37,664 bases of DNA from Prorocentrum cordatum (lineage: Eukaryota > Sar > Dinophyceae > Prorocentrales > Prorocentraceae): NCBI GenBank assembly GCA_963575745.1, contig CAUYUJ010001401.1, positions 1 to 37,664 of the forward strand, written 5' to 3'. Below, in pieces: positions 9,131-16,745 of this stretch (position 1 is its first letter; each line of letters starts with the position of its first letter). Below the pieces are notes generated by a model. That model was given only the letters and a program-made list of their open reading frames with translations, was not told the origin of the DNA and ran no database searches. The translations under genes were made by a program, and so were the position numbers.

Positions 9131-10156
9131 TTGCAAATGGGTGTGCAATCATACGCCGCAATTAATACCTCGCCTCCTCGATCGCCTCCCCCGGCTCCTG
9201 TGCGGAAAGAGCTAAAGTATTGCATGGCATCGTTGCTTCCAAATTCTAGGCAAGGAATGTTTACGCAACCATGTGTCATTGCAAATTCGAATTCCTACTA
9301 TCCCCCTCAACTCTCTCCGTTCTCTGCTGCTGAGAGGAACCAACACATGATTGCCCAGTTAGTGGCTGGGACTTCTCTGACTCTTCAAAAGAAACGGTTT
9401 TCTGACCCCAACCCCGAACTGATGTTGGCGAACTCGATACATTGGGCTCGCAAATTTTACCGGCACGATGTTCCGTGCACGTGTGGTGTGTTGCAAGGCG
9501 TGTCGCCTGTGGGTGTGTCTTCTAACGGTCATGTTTGTTGTCTCGCCTCTGACACCGCTGTTGCCAGTTGCATCCCTAAGAAATTCCACTGCGAAGGGGC
9601 CTGCATGTGCTCCCATCACGCTTTGATCTGGCAATTGGAGAAATTTGTTGACCATGATATGTCCTCATGTATTCGCGCGTTTCCTTATGCGGGCCTTGAT
9701 CTCAATGACTTCGTCGATTTCACGGCCAGGGAATACCATCGCCACAATCACTTCCGCTGTTTCGGCGCGGCCAGTAGTGATGTGCAGTGGTGGCGTAGTA
9801 CATTGTTTGACGTCGCCGTGGTTACTCCTGTCGACAAGCACAAAAACACGGTTGCTATCATGTGCCCCCAGAGTTGGCAGAATCGTGCTCGTTGTTGGCG
9901 TTGTGATACGTGGCGTGACCGAAAAATCCCCCCGTGGTCTGTGATTCACGCTGCGTTTGAGGAGCTCCAGACTCCTTGTAGCTACATCTGCGTCCCTGTG
10001 AGGCATATGCAGAATCACGCGCTCGGTGGTGTTGGTTGTTGGCCGAAGGTCCCAAACCTTGCCGTGAAGTTATCGGCCTCTTGGCTCTTGTTCGAAACAT
10101 TGTTGGGGGATTTGTTTTTTTCCCCAAACAACTTGCTGAACGGGGTGCTGTTGTGA
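9131..10156 (+). CDS. Cys/His-rich protein of unknown function
   Basis: A 341-residue frame in a less GC-biased region, so its openness carries weight. The middle is rich in potential metal ligands: Cys116, Cys118, Cys136, Cys137, Cys147, Cys154, Cys158 and Cys160, followed by His162-His163. A hydrophobic-aromatic segment follows (WWRSTLFDVAVVTP), then IMCPQSWQNRARCWRC. That layout recalls the Cys-rich part that precedes the reverse transcriptase in some dinoflagellate non-LTR elements, but this is a weak impression and no polymerase follows. The start is the first in-frame ATG; a downstream one is possible. It is on the opposite strand to the large coding tracts. Confidence 0.5.
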   Translation: MQMGVQSYAAINTSPPRSPPPAPVRKELKYCMASLLPNSRQGMFTQPCVIANSNSYYPPQLSPFSAAERNQHMIAQLVAGTSLTLQKKRFSDPNPELMLANSIHWARKFYRHDVPCTCGVLQGVSPVGVSSNGHVCCLASDTAVASCIPKKFHCEGACMCSHHALIWQLEKFVDHDMSSCIRAFPYAGLDLNDFVDFTAREYHRHNHFRCFGAASSDVQWWRSTLFDVAVVTPVDKHKNTVAIMCPQSWQNRARCWRCDTWRDRKIPPWSVIHAAFEELQTPCSYICVPVRHMQNHALGGVGCWPKVPNLAVKLSASWLLFETLLGDLFFSPNNLLNGVLL

Positions 10157-10219
10157 TAGAAACTAACTCCGGCCGAGGGAACGCGGAGCAGAGACATCCT
10201 CACACAAATTTCATGGTTT

Positions 10220-10680
10220 TGGCCGTTTCGCTTGAGACATCCGCACAACTCTCGTTTTTGAGTTGGCCGGGATTGGCCGTTTCGCCTGAGACATCCTCGA
10301 AAAGTGGCGCTCCGGGACGCCGCGCGAGAGGTGGCCCGGGCCGTTTCGCTTGAGACATCCTCACAACTCTGAGCCCCGAGGTGCCGTGCGAGAGGTGGTC
10401 TGGGCCGCTTCGCCCGAGACAGCCTCGAAACTCTGAGCTCTGCGATGCCTTGCGCGAGGTGGTCCGGCCCGTTTCGCCTGAGACATCCTCGAAACTCTGA
10501 CTTCGGAGATGCCGCGCGAGAGGTGGTCTGGCCCGTTTCGCCTGAGACATCCTCGAACTTCTGAGCTCTGAGATGCCCTGCGCGAGGTGGTCCGGCCCGT
10601 CTCGCCTGAGACATCCTTGCAACTCTGAGCTCTGAGATGCCGTGCGCAAGGTGGTCCGGCCTGTTTCGCAAAAGACATTC
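10220..10680. repeat. 64-bp tandem repeat, about seven copies
   Basis: The anchor GTTTCGCCTGAGACATCC recurs with GAGAC at 10234, 10288, 10352, 10416, 10480, 10544, 10608 and a decayed copy near 10672. After the first 54-base interval, spacing is exactly 64. Because 64 is not a multiple of three, the reading frame shifts each unit, yet long minus-strand frames stay open. The array abuts the 3' end of the 9131-10156 ORF. Confidence 0.9.
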
Positions 10681-11195
10681 TAGTCTTTCCTCTGAGAATC
10701 GGGGTAAGATGCCAAAGGAATTAAGATCTCATGTTCACTCTGCTCAGGGAGAGAGGGGACGGGATGAGACATCGATAAGACAAATATCCGGTAAGCAAAT
10801 TTACTATATCAGGAATGTGAAGGGAGGAGGCCGACCGGCCTACGACCAACGACGCGCGACGGTCGAGGGCTGGCGCGCTCCTTTTCTATCCTGCAAGCAA
10901 ACGAATAGCTTGCTTGAGTAAACAAACAGCTGCAGTATGCAGCATCAGTTCCAGTCAGACAGTGCGCAGCATGCAAGATGGGCTATAATGTATATTATTA
11001 TGAGGCGGAGAGGAGCATATTTACTCCCCCCGCGGCGGGCCTCGTAGAGCCCATCCGGCCACAGCACCCCCGGCCTATTATGCGCAACCACCGGAGCGAA
11101 CCGCAAAAACTTTTACCGCTCAACGGTGGCCGCCAGGGGGCTAAGGGCCGAAGAGGCCCGACGACTCCCACATAATATCAATAAATTCTCTCCGC
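10681..11195. other. No gene recognised
   Basis: Intergenic sequence between the 64-bp array and the end of the long minus-strand tract. AATAAATT near 11180 lies just past that tract's end, but nothing else supports a feature. Confidence 0.4.
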
Positions 11196-11300
11196 TGGAC
11201 CGGCTTCGCCGACCAGTAGTCGTTTACCCATCCAACACGCGTACCGCGCGTGGATGAAAACTTCCTTGCATGCGCCTGCCGCGACTAAGTCGCGCAGGCG
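11196..11300 (-). repeat. Cluster of three mini-hairpins after the last ORF
   Basis: First: core CGGC-TTC-GCCG at 11201-11211 with outer arms GCTGG/CCAGT. Second: CACGCG-TAC-CGCG plus GTG at 11236-11252, one base bulged. Third: inner GCGAC-TAA-GTCGC at 11281-11293 with outer CGCCTGC/GCAGGCG and one bulged C (11273-11300). All sit within 105 bases, immediately 3' of the stop at 11305. They could be 3'-UTR structures of the long tract or part of an element end. Confidence 0.7.
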
Positions 11301-11304
11301 GATC

Positions 11305-12219
11305 TCAGCCCAGCTCCCCCCACGGGTTCTCCTCTTCCGTTGTCGGCGCCGGAGGCGTCGGGTTCGACGGCGCCGAGCCCCCAGTCTGTCCGTCTCCGCC
11401 ACGAGGCGAGCGGGACCGCCCCTTTCCTTTATTAGTATAATCTGCAGCACTGTAGCTCTTCTCCTTGTTCTTGGACGCCTTCCCCTTCGGCGGGAAGTGA
11501 ACGTCACGCTCAAACGTAGACAGTGTATGCCAAAGATCCAGCGTCCACCAGACCTCGTCGGACAACCGCGTGATCCGGTCCCGGTGGACGTAGTATCCTA
11601 CCTGAATATCGTTCACGTAGTGCGGGTAGGACACGAGCGGGTCGTAGCCAGCAGCGCCGCGGCCCGCATCCATGGCCCCATCGCGCGCGCGCTGGGGCAC
11701 CGACCGATCCCAAGCGTTGGAATACCATGAGTATTCCTCTCTTGTCGTCACGGCTGAGCCGGCGACAGAATCCGGGGATTCGGTAGCGTCATCGGAAGCC
11801 CGAACATCTGAGACGTCGGGTCTGCGCGGTCGAGGTGGTGGCAGTGGTCTGGTTTTTACCTCATCCTGTGCCCTTATTGGTCTCACGGGATCGGCTTCGC
11901 CGCCGTGGTGTGGATTGCCATGTCTGTTCTCATGATCTCGCATCCATTTTAACAAATTCCTAGCAGCTGTAGCTACTGGGATACCAAATTTCCCGCATGC
12001 AGTGCGGAACGGTCCTGCGTCTTTATCCTGGAGCTCTGTCCCAGGATCAGTATATTTGTCCTGAAGCCAAGAAATGGCTTCTTGCAACAGAGCACCCTTG
12101 CAACGGACGTCAGTCTGCACCTGCCTGCCCAGATTACGGGCCCATTCCTCTATTATGTCGTCCGTCTGAACGGCGGCGCGAATGCGGCAGTCAAGAGCAT
12201 ATTCATCTCTCCGTCGCAT
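11305..12219 (-). CDS. C-terminal segment of the long minus-strand tract
   Basis: A 304-residue open segment in the same frame as the Tpt1-like segment upstream. It contains a mixed-charge helical part (CRIRAAVQTDDIIEEWARNL), a Pro/Arg-rich linker, and an aromatic patch with YSWYSNAWDRS and DEVWWTLDLWHTL. The tail is basic and low-complexity (KGKGRSRSPRGGDGQ) and ends NPWGELG. I do not recognise a domain. The tail's RS/RG character would suit nucleic-acid binding. Two mini-hairpins (11743-11767, 11884-11907) are read in frame as AGSAV and GGEAD in linkers. Probably the C-terminus of a longer protein, not an independent gene. Confidence 0.5.
   Translation of the reverse strand: MRRRDEYALDCRIRAAVQTDDIIEEWARNLGRQVQTDVRCKGALLQEAISWLQDKYTDPGTELQDKDAGPFRTACGKFGIPVATAARNLLKWMRDHENRHGNPHHGGEADPVRPIRAQDEVKTRPLPPPRPRRPDVSDVRASDDATESPDSVAGSAVTTREEYSWYSNAWDRSVPQRARDGAMDAGRGAAGYDPLVSYPHYVNDIQVGYYVHRDRITRLSDEVWWTLDLWHTLSTFERDVHFPPKGKASKNKEKSYSAADYTNKGKGRSRSPRGGDGQTGGSAPSNPTPPAPTTEEENPWGELG
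11743..11767 (-). repeat. Mini-hairpin, core CGGC-TGA-GCCG
   Basis: The core is 11751-11761. Outer arms TGTCG and CGACA pair across an asymmetric internal loop (TCA on the left, G on the right). Read in the minus-strand frame as Gly-Ser-Ala. Confidence 0.7.
11884..11907 (-). repeat. Mini-hairpin, core CGGC-TTC-GCCG
   Basis: The core is 11892-11902, with outer arms CACGG/CCGTG and GAT unpaired on the left. Read as Gly-Glu-Ala on the minus strand. Confidence 0.75.
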
Positions 12220-12700
12220 CGTACCAATGAAGTCCGCGCTCTCTGTCGGGGCGAACTATTCGCCCCGGGCAACCGACAGAGTGTCCATCCGAAATGAAGG
12301 AGCTCATGGTCTCGCGAACGATCTCAAAAATTCGCATGGGCCGAAAACCAAGTTGCATTTGCTGTACAGAGGCCAACCAGTTTCCATCGACTATGCTCTT
12401 GACAATGGGTGGGACCTCATGTTCCACTTCCCCTTGCAGTTGTATCCTATTGTGGTCACTCGGGCGTATGCCTGTGTATTCGATAACATATTGGGCTGCA
12501 ATCGCCCTAGCCTCTATCCCGAACAAAGTTATCTTTACTGAAGGGTCTTCGCAGTGGTTGTATGCATATCCTTCAGGCTGATCGAGGTTGATCGCTCCTT
12601 CGGTTATCAGCGCAGCCTTAGGCCCGCTGATTGCTGAGAAGTCCAGTCCCATCTGTGATTGTTCGCCTGCCCTCGCGGCTGCGCTGGTGGCAGGTAGCAA
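12203..12700 (-). CDS. Open segment, unknown
   Basis: A 165-residue frame overlapping the start of the next segment in another frame, so a frameshift is implied around 12.2 kb. Recognisable protein-like stretches include LIEPTVLPATSAAARAGEQS-type N-terminal sequence and IVKSIVDGNWLASVQQMQL. No domain recognised. Its end carries the large hairpin at 12241-12281. Confidence 0.4.
   Translation of the reverse strand: MLPATSAAARAGEQSQMGLDFSAISGPKAALITEGAINLDQPEGYAYNHCEDPSVKITLFGIEARAIAAQYVIEYTGIRPSDHNRIQLQGEVEHEVPPIVKSIVDGNWLASVQQMQLGFRPMRIFEIVRETMSSFISDGHSVGCPGRIVRPDRERGLHWYDATER
12241..12281 (-). repeat. Two-level hairpin with TNN-like centre CTA
   Basis: Inner arms of 9 bp (CGGGGCGAA/TTCGCCCCG) flank a CTA loop. 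Outer arms CTCTGT/ACAGAG pair across an eight-base one-sided loop. It is longer than the CGGC-core elements but shares the nested plan with unpaired bases on one side, and lies in an open frame. Confidence 0.65.
12608..12629 (-). repeat. Nested mini-hairpin, GCC-TTA-GGC centre
   Basis: Outer CAGCG/CGCTG, inner GCC/GGC, loop TTA. CA is unpaired on the left and C on the right. Confidence 0.5.
12666..12694 (-). repeat. Nested mini-hairpin, core CGGC-TGC-GCTG
   Basis: Outer CCTGCC/GGCAGG encloses a CGGC-TGC-GCTG core (12676-12686) with one G-T pair. Looks like a partly decayed member of the family. Confidence 0.6.
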
Positions 12701-13353
12701 TGTTGGTATTATGAGGCGATGGTCCCGACATTCGTTGGTCCGTCTTGCAACGGATTGAGAACTGCGAGTCGGCCTCGCCTTGAAATTGTTCTCTTAGACG
12801 ACTGGCAATCGTCCGCGAGGGTTTTGCCCTCTAGGGTTTTGTCCTACGTCTTCCACGACGTCTTCATTCTGTGCAGGCAACCATGGTGTCCCCAAGGCCA
12901 CCGCGCCATCAATTGTTTGAATCGTCGGGGCGAAGACATTTGTTCTAGTCATGTCGTTATACTATCTCTCCCAGCCTATCACGGGTTCGACTATGTCGCC
13001 CGTGCATTTGGCCAGTCGAAGGCTGCCAGAGCTGGGCAAGATATTGGGCGAGCATATTGGTCAATATTCGTCTTCCATAGCAGCGGCCACCAGGTATTGA
13101 TCGCAGGGGTCCGCCTTCTCATCCTTGAGGCTGAGTATTCAAGCCATTGTATGAACCTTCTGACCAAGGGCCTCAAATGCTGGAAGAAAGGGCCATGGCG
13201 CGCCGGCGGCTGAGCCGCGGCGTCTGTTGGCACCCAAGCAGGGAAATTGCCTGGCAGGCTGTTGCCGAATATCTGGCCTGCTGCAGCCATTTTTCACATA
13301 TTCCCCATTCGCCCATTTTCGCTCCTGCTGATGATTACTGCTGATGTTCTTCA
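12701..13353 (-). CDS. Open segments of the long tract, unknown
   Basis: An open stretch at 12991-13290 shares the frame of the Tpt1-like segment and includes PLVRRFIQWLEYSASRMRRR. It is separated from it by single stops. No domain recognised. Shorter frames at 12701-12990 are not convincing. The hairpin at 13201-13222 is read as AAQPP. Confidence 0.35.
13201..13222 (-). repeat. Mini-hairpin, core CGGC-TGA-GCCG, canonical form
   Basis: Outer arms CGCCG/CGGCG (5 bp), one bulged G on the left, core 13207-13217. This is the commonest geometry of the family: 5-bp outer stem, single bulge, 4-bp core stem, triloop. Confidence 0.85.
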
Positions 13354-13620
13354 TTACGAGCGCAGAAGCTCTTGTCTATCCCCACGCACTTTGATCCATT
13401 GGGGACGGTTCCAGGGAAGATTGGCGCGATCTCTCACATGTAGTACAAGTCCATTTGCCTCAAGGGACCGCGGGATTATCTCAAAATTCCACGTCTGAGA
13501 CATATAGTCGCGCGTGACTCCGTGCTTGTATTTAATTCGACAGCTGCAGACCGGACAGTGTTCAGAGCCCGTTCTCACCCAATGACAACGGAAGTATAGG
13601 AACCTTCCATCATCTTCCAA
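13354..13620 (-). CDS. Zinc-ribbon-like tail of the Tpt1-like segment
   Basis: An 88-residue segment exactly in frame with the Tpt1-like segment upstream, separated from it by one in-frame TAG at 13642-13644. It contains FRCHWVRTGSEHCPVCSC, with a C-x-H and a CPVC pair that could bind zinc, then a basic segment and the hydrophobic ending LVLHVRDRANLPWNRP. The TAG lies where a TGG would restore a Trp codon (inference), so this is probably the C-terminal domain of the same protein. Confidence 0.5.
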   Translation of the reverse strand: MEDDGRFLYFRCHWVRTGSEHCPVCSCRIKYKHGVTRDYMSQTWNFEIIPRSLEANGLVLHVRDRANLPWNRPQWIKVRGDRQELLRS

Positions 13621-13641
13621 AGGGACGAATAGAACCCGTTC

Positions 13642-14994
13642 CTATATTTCGGGTGACAGCTCTGGCCGACGATTCCAAGCCAACAGCAGAGTCTCGTCTG
13701 TGTGAACCCAAGCAATAGTCGACTCGTTGTCGAAAGTCACTTCGTACGAGGCCCACTCGCGATTGAACAGTACCGACCAACGCATCTGGTTCGTTTGTCT
13801 AACGAGGGAGACGGCTTTGTCAATGTCGGTGAATCTCGGCACCTCTCGGGACACCAGAGTCCCGTCCGGGCAAATCCTGTATGAGAAGCGAGTGAGCACT
13901 CGGCCGGTGAAAACAAGAATAAGCTCCCAGGACTCGCGGTGGTTGGGAAGTTGTTCCCATAGGTGGATGGTGTCGTCTGCGGGCCAAGTCCCCACCGATG
14001 GCGGTTCCCCTCCCTGTGCCTCGCGCCCCATGGGCACAAAAATCCTCGGAGGGGGATCTTCTCCGTACCTCCGCTGGCTGACCCACGAAGGAATACGTGT
14101 GGGATCAGGCATTGTTGGGCTCCTTTTCGTCGGAAGCAGCCTCGGCAAATCATAGTCTGCCTCGCGACAGAGCCCTGAGTCTCTCTTCGGACAGCGTACT
14201 CTTCCATCCATAGATTCCAAAAATGTCTGCAAGTCCGTGAAATGAAGAAGAGATCCATGACTCCTGACTTGGCCAGGGTCATATGGGACATACATCCTTT
14301 CAATGGAAGCAACGAATGTTGAATGTCCCTGACATGCTCGATAGAAAATAGGTATGGCGGTTTCGCTCCTCTCTCCTTCTTGCGATGGGCACGCCTTATA
14401 TCGCGTCCACATTTTGTGAACACTGGGTCTAACAATATTGTCGCTATCCTTAGGAAGTATCCCCAAAACTTCCACTGTCTCTAGCGGCAGCGCGGCTAAG
14501 CCGTGTGCGGCAAGAGCGCATGATTGAAAAGTAAAACCGTCCTCTTCAATTTTCTGCACCAGGTCTCCAAAATAGACCCAGCCACCCGACGATCTCGCAT
14601 AGTCAGAGCAATGCCTCGCGAGGTACACAACGCATTTGCCTATTCTCCCAGCAAGTGCATCCGTTCGACAGCTCTGGGTACACCACGTTTCCGTACTGCC
14701 CAATGCAGCTGGATTATCGCTGTCGTCGATCCCAACTACCAGCGGCTCAAGGCACGCAAAGGTCTCCGGGGCAAATCCTTCTGGGACACCATCGGGATGA
14801 AATTCAGCTCTGAGGAAATCTTTTGCCTGTTCAAACGCGCCGTCAGCTTGGCTGAGGCTGCTCAACAATGCGAAAATCAGGTCTTCCGCAAATTCAGCAA
14901 TATACCGAAGCGTGCTCCCCGTCTGGTTGCGGATGGCTTCGATATGCGGCGGAACGGGGCCAGTGATGTGTGCGTCGCGGACCTTCTGTTTCAT
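13642..14994 (-). CDS. Tpt1/KptA-like RNA 2'-phosphotransferase module
   Basis: A 450-residue segment. Residues 121-128 (CVVYLARH) resemble the N-terminal Tpt1/KptA motif, normally L-S-x-x-L-R-H, giving the expected Arg127-His128. GGWV at 137-140 matches the G-W-V turn that follows it. YRACQGHS (218-225) matches the highly diagnostic R-A-x-Q-G-H-S motif. In the family these residues transfer an RNA 2'-phosphate to NAD, making ADP-ribose 1'',2''-cyclic phosphate. The expected downstream H-G-T is replaced by LLHFTDLQTFLESM, so activity is doubtful. About 120 residues precede the module and 200 follow, far longer than a stand-alone Tpt1. The frame runs upstream through one stop at 15064 and downstream through a TAG at 13642. 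Confidence 0.55.
   Translation of the reverse strand: MKQKVRDAHITGPVPPHIEAIRNQTGSTLRYIAEFAEDLIFALLSSLSQADGAFEQAKDFLRAEFHPDGVPEGFAPETFACLEPLVVGIDDSDNPAALGSTETWCTQSCRTDALAGRIGKCVVYLARHCSDYARSSGGWVYFGDLVQKIEEDGFTFQSCALAAHGLAALPLETVEVLGILPKDSDNIVRPSVHKMWTRYKACPSQEGERSETAIPIFYRACQGHSTFVASIERMYVPYDPGQVRSHGSLLHFTDLQTFLESMDGRVRCPKRDSGLCREADYDLPRLLPTKRSPTMPDPTRIPSWVSQRRYGEDPPPRIFVPMGREAQGGEPPSVGTWPADDTIHLWEQLPNHRESWELILVFTGRVLTRFSYRICPDGTLVSREVPRFTDIDKAVSLVRQTNQMRWSVLFNREWASYEVTFDNESTIAWVHTDETLLLAWNRRPELSPEI
14487..14508 (-). repeat. Mini-hairpin inside the Tpt1-like segment
   Basis: Core CGGC-TAA-GCCG at 14493-14503, extended by GCG with TGT (G-T pairs), a bulged A and GC/GC. Read as His-Gly-Leu-Ala-Ala between the two Tpt1-like motifs, a position where family members vary in length. 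Confidence 0.75.
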
Positions 14995-15063
14995 CGGTCC
15001 AGGTGTTCTCCGATTGACTCGTCCGCGTTCTTCTGTCGTAACATACAGCTGTCTGCCCTTGAA

Positions 15064-15432
15064 TCAGACAGCGTGCCCCGCGATGACGTCTTGATCACCA
15101 TCACTAGGATCTACGGACGGGGGCTCGCTCTGTCTCCTAGCAGGAGCAGACGGCAAACTCATTCTGCAGAACATATTTCCAGATGCTGGACCAAAAGGGT
15201 AAGTCTCGTCTTCCATAGAAGCAATGAGCTCGGGGTCCTCGTCGTATGGAAAGGCTGTAATATCCTCAGGTTCAGCGTCTGCTCCCGAGATCCCCGGATT
15301 GCCTGAGACATCCGGGTGCATTGCTGATGCCTTGGGAACATATGTTGCCCCCTTCATCCAGTGGTTCCACCGTAGGGGACGGAACCGCCGTGGAAAACGA
15401 CCGTTCTTGATGTGTGTCCAGCTGATCATCAT
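15064..15432 (-). CDS. Open segment upstream of the Tpt1-like module
   Basis: 122 residues in the same frame as 13642-14994, separated by a single TGA at 15064-15066. The N-terminal part is basic (RFPRRFRPLRWNHW). The remainder is acidic and disordered-looking (AEPEDITAFPYDEDPELIAS). Likely a linker in the same protein. The hairpin at 15293-15316 is read in it. Confidence 0.45.
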   Translation of the reverse strand: MMISWTHIKNGRFPRRFRPLRWNHWMKGATYVPKASAMHPDVSGNPGISGADAEPEDITAFPYDEDPELIASMEDETYPFGPASGNMFCRMSLPSAPARRQSEPPSVDPSDGDQDVIAGHAV

Positions 15433-15940
15433 GCTCCGCTCTGGTTGGACCAGGCGGAGGGGTCGGAAGATTAGCCGTCGCGGCTGAGCCGGACGGAGGG
15501 GCAGGAGGAGTAGGTACTCTAGTCACGCTCTCTCCCGAACCACCTGCCTCTTCACGTCTAGACCTCCAGGGTCTCTCAAACACCATCGGAGTACGGATAA
15601 AATTTGGTTCCGCTTTATGGATCTGCTCGACAACAGCATCTGCAAATCTATTCCATACAGTGGAATAAATATTTGGTCCATGTTCGTTACTCTGTTCATA
15701 TCTCAAATAAACAAATTTTGCGGCCTCAATAAAAGAGACAACTTCTATTCTGCATCTTGTGGATCCGGCAGTCTCTGGCTGTCCAATTTCTTGCGCTCTC
15801 GATCTGAGGCCACGCCAATTGTAAAATAACTGTTTTTCATTTTTCAATACACTGTGTGCCCTGGAGCGCGAGAAGTGCATACTCGAGACGTGTTCTATGA
15901 CTTGGAGGATAATAATTATATCATCATCTCCGACTAACAC
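15272..15940 (-). CDS. Open segment, unknown, frame-shifted relative to neighbours
   Basis: A 222-residue frame. The first 130 residues look like a folded domain (VLKNEKQLFYNWRGLRSRA, then FVYLRYEQSNEHGPNIYSTV and NRFADAVVEQIHKAEPNFIR). The rest is a Pro/Ser/Thr-rich linker containing one GSAAT hairpin readout. The sensible reading moves into this frame near 15.94 kb and back to the main frame near 15.35 kb. Not recognised. Confidence 0.45.
   Translation of the reverse strand: MLVGDDDIIIILQVIEHVSSMHFSRSRAHSVLKNEKQLFYNWRGLRSRAQEIGQPETAGSTRCRIEVVSFIEAAKFVYLRYEQSNEHGPNIYSTVWNRFADAVVEQIHKAEPNFIRTPMVFERPWRSRREEAGGSGESVTRVPTPPAPPSGSAATANLPTPPPGPTRAEHDDQLDTHQERSFSTAVPSPTVEPLDEGGNICSQGISNAPGCLRQSGDLGSRR
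15293..15316 (-). repeat. Mini-hairpin with 7-bp outer stem
   Basis: Outer arms CCCGGAT/ATCCGGG, bulged T, inner GCC-TGA-GAC with one C-A mismatch. Same plan as the CGGC family but with a different inner stem. Confidence 0.65.
15475..15496 (-). repeat. Mini-hairpin, canonical form
   Basis: Outer CCGTC/GACGG, one bulged G, core CGGC-TGA-GCCG at 15481-15491. Read as Gly-Ser-Ala-Ala in a Pro-rich linker. Confidence 0.85.
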
Positions 15941-16629
15941 CGGCGAGTCCTCAGATGAATGATCACCATCCGACTGAGTCGGGGGTTTGCTCCAGGGATG
16001 TCCAATGTGCTTTCATCTCCGTCTCGGGCGGGAGCCATCTCCTCGGCGGGGGTAGCTTTCGCCTCGGCCATCGATGCGCTTTCAACGGAGTTCTGCGCTT
16101 CTTCGGGTTGATCTCTTGCAATACTGCCTTCGGCATGCTGCGAGCCCCCCCAACGCCTGGCCCCTCCAGGTGCAGATTTATACCGAGGCTCAGCATTTTG
16201 ATGGCTCTGATCGATAGGCGGAGGGTCGGAAACATTGGTTCCAATGAATTGGGTCAAAGTGGGCGGAAGATCACGAATACTTGGTTTCCAAGGTGGGCTG
16301 CCAGCCGTGTCAGTGCCTCCCGGCTTTGCCGGTGGCTGCGTCGACGGGGATGCCGCAAGGTTTCCATCAACTCGAAGCATCTTCGCTGGCGGAGGACCCA
16401 CCATCTGTGATTCTGGTCTAAAATGCGGCGGAGGCGGAGCTTTCTTGGGCATAATCTCCTTCGCCTGCGGTACACTCCCCCGCATTGCTACGCTCGGCTT
16501 CTTGGCCGGCGGCGGCGTCGGTGCTTGAATCGCCGGTGGGGCCCTCTTAGGAACGATCTCTCTCGGCCCTTCATCAGGCGATCCCTCCTTAGGAGGAGGA
16601 GGGGCCGTAAGAGTAGAGGACCAAGTCAC
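15934..16629 (-). CDS. Pro/Lys-rich linker segment of the long tract
   Basis: 231 residues, in frame with the Tpt1-like segment. It is strongly Pro-rich with an internal repeat: REIVPKRAPPAIQ and KEIMPKKAPPPPH, each followed by PPPAK. The second half is acidic (EEAQNSVESASMAEAKATPA). It looks intrinsically disordered and probably joins two folded modules. Hairpins at 15970, 16314 and 16724 are read within or at its edges, giving PTQSD and PPAKP, which blend into the Pro-rich context. Confidence 0.5.
   Translation of the reverse strand: MTWSSTLTAPPPPKEGSPDEGPREIVPKRAPPAIQAPTPPPAKKPSVAMRGSVPQAKEIMPKKAPPPPHFRPESQMVGPPPAKMLRVDGNLAASPSTQPPAKPGGTDTAGSPPWKPSIRDLPPTLTQFIGTNVSDPPPIDQSHQNAEPRYKSAPGGARRWGGSQHAEGSIARDQPEEAQNSVESASMAEAKATPAEEMAPARDGDESTLDIPGANPRLSRMVIIHLRTRRC
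15970..15982 (-). repeat. Mini-hairpin, core CCGAC-TGA-GTCGG
   Basis: A 5-bp perfect stem with A replacing the third core base and T at the matching position. It is a compensated variant of the CGGC core. Similar forms are at 27719-27737 and 30235-30247. Confidence 0.7.
16314..16336 (-). repeat. Mini-hairpin, core CGGC-TTT-GCCG
   Basis: CCGGC/GCCGG stem at 16320-16332, outer GCC/GGC across a small asymmetric loop. Read as Pro-Ala-Lys-Pro. The hairpin at 16984-17006 has the same outer letters (GCCTCC and TGGC) around a different inner stem (CGGAC-ATT-GTCCG). Confidence 0.7.
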
Positions 16630-16723
16630 GGCCCCGGGGGGCGGCGGCTTGCATGCTCTCTCTTGGTTCGCAAGAGTCTGTCCCAGGTTTGGGAAATCCC
16701 CGGTCTCGATCGAAAAATTGGGT

Positions 16724-16745
16724 GCCGGACGGCTTAGCCGCCGGC
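16724..16745 (-). repeat. Mini-hairpin, canonical form
   Basis: Outer GCCGG/CCGGC, one bulged A, core CGGC-TTA-GCCG at 16730-16740. On the coding strand the loop is TAA but is read in the frame giving Ala-Lys-Pro, so it does not terminate. Confidence 0.85.
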
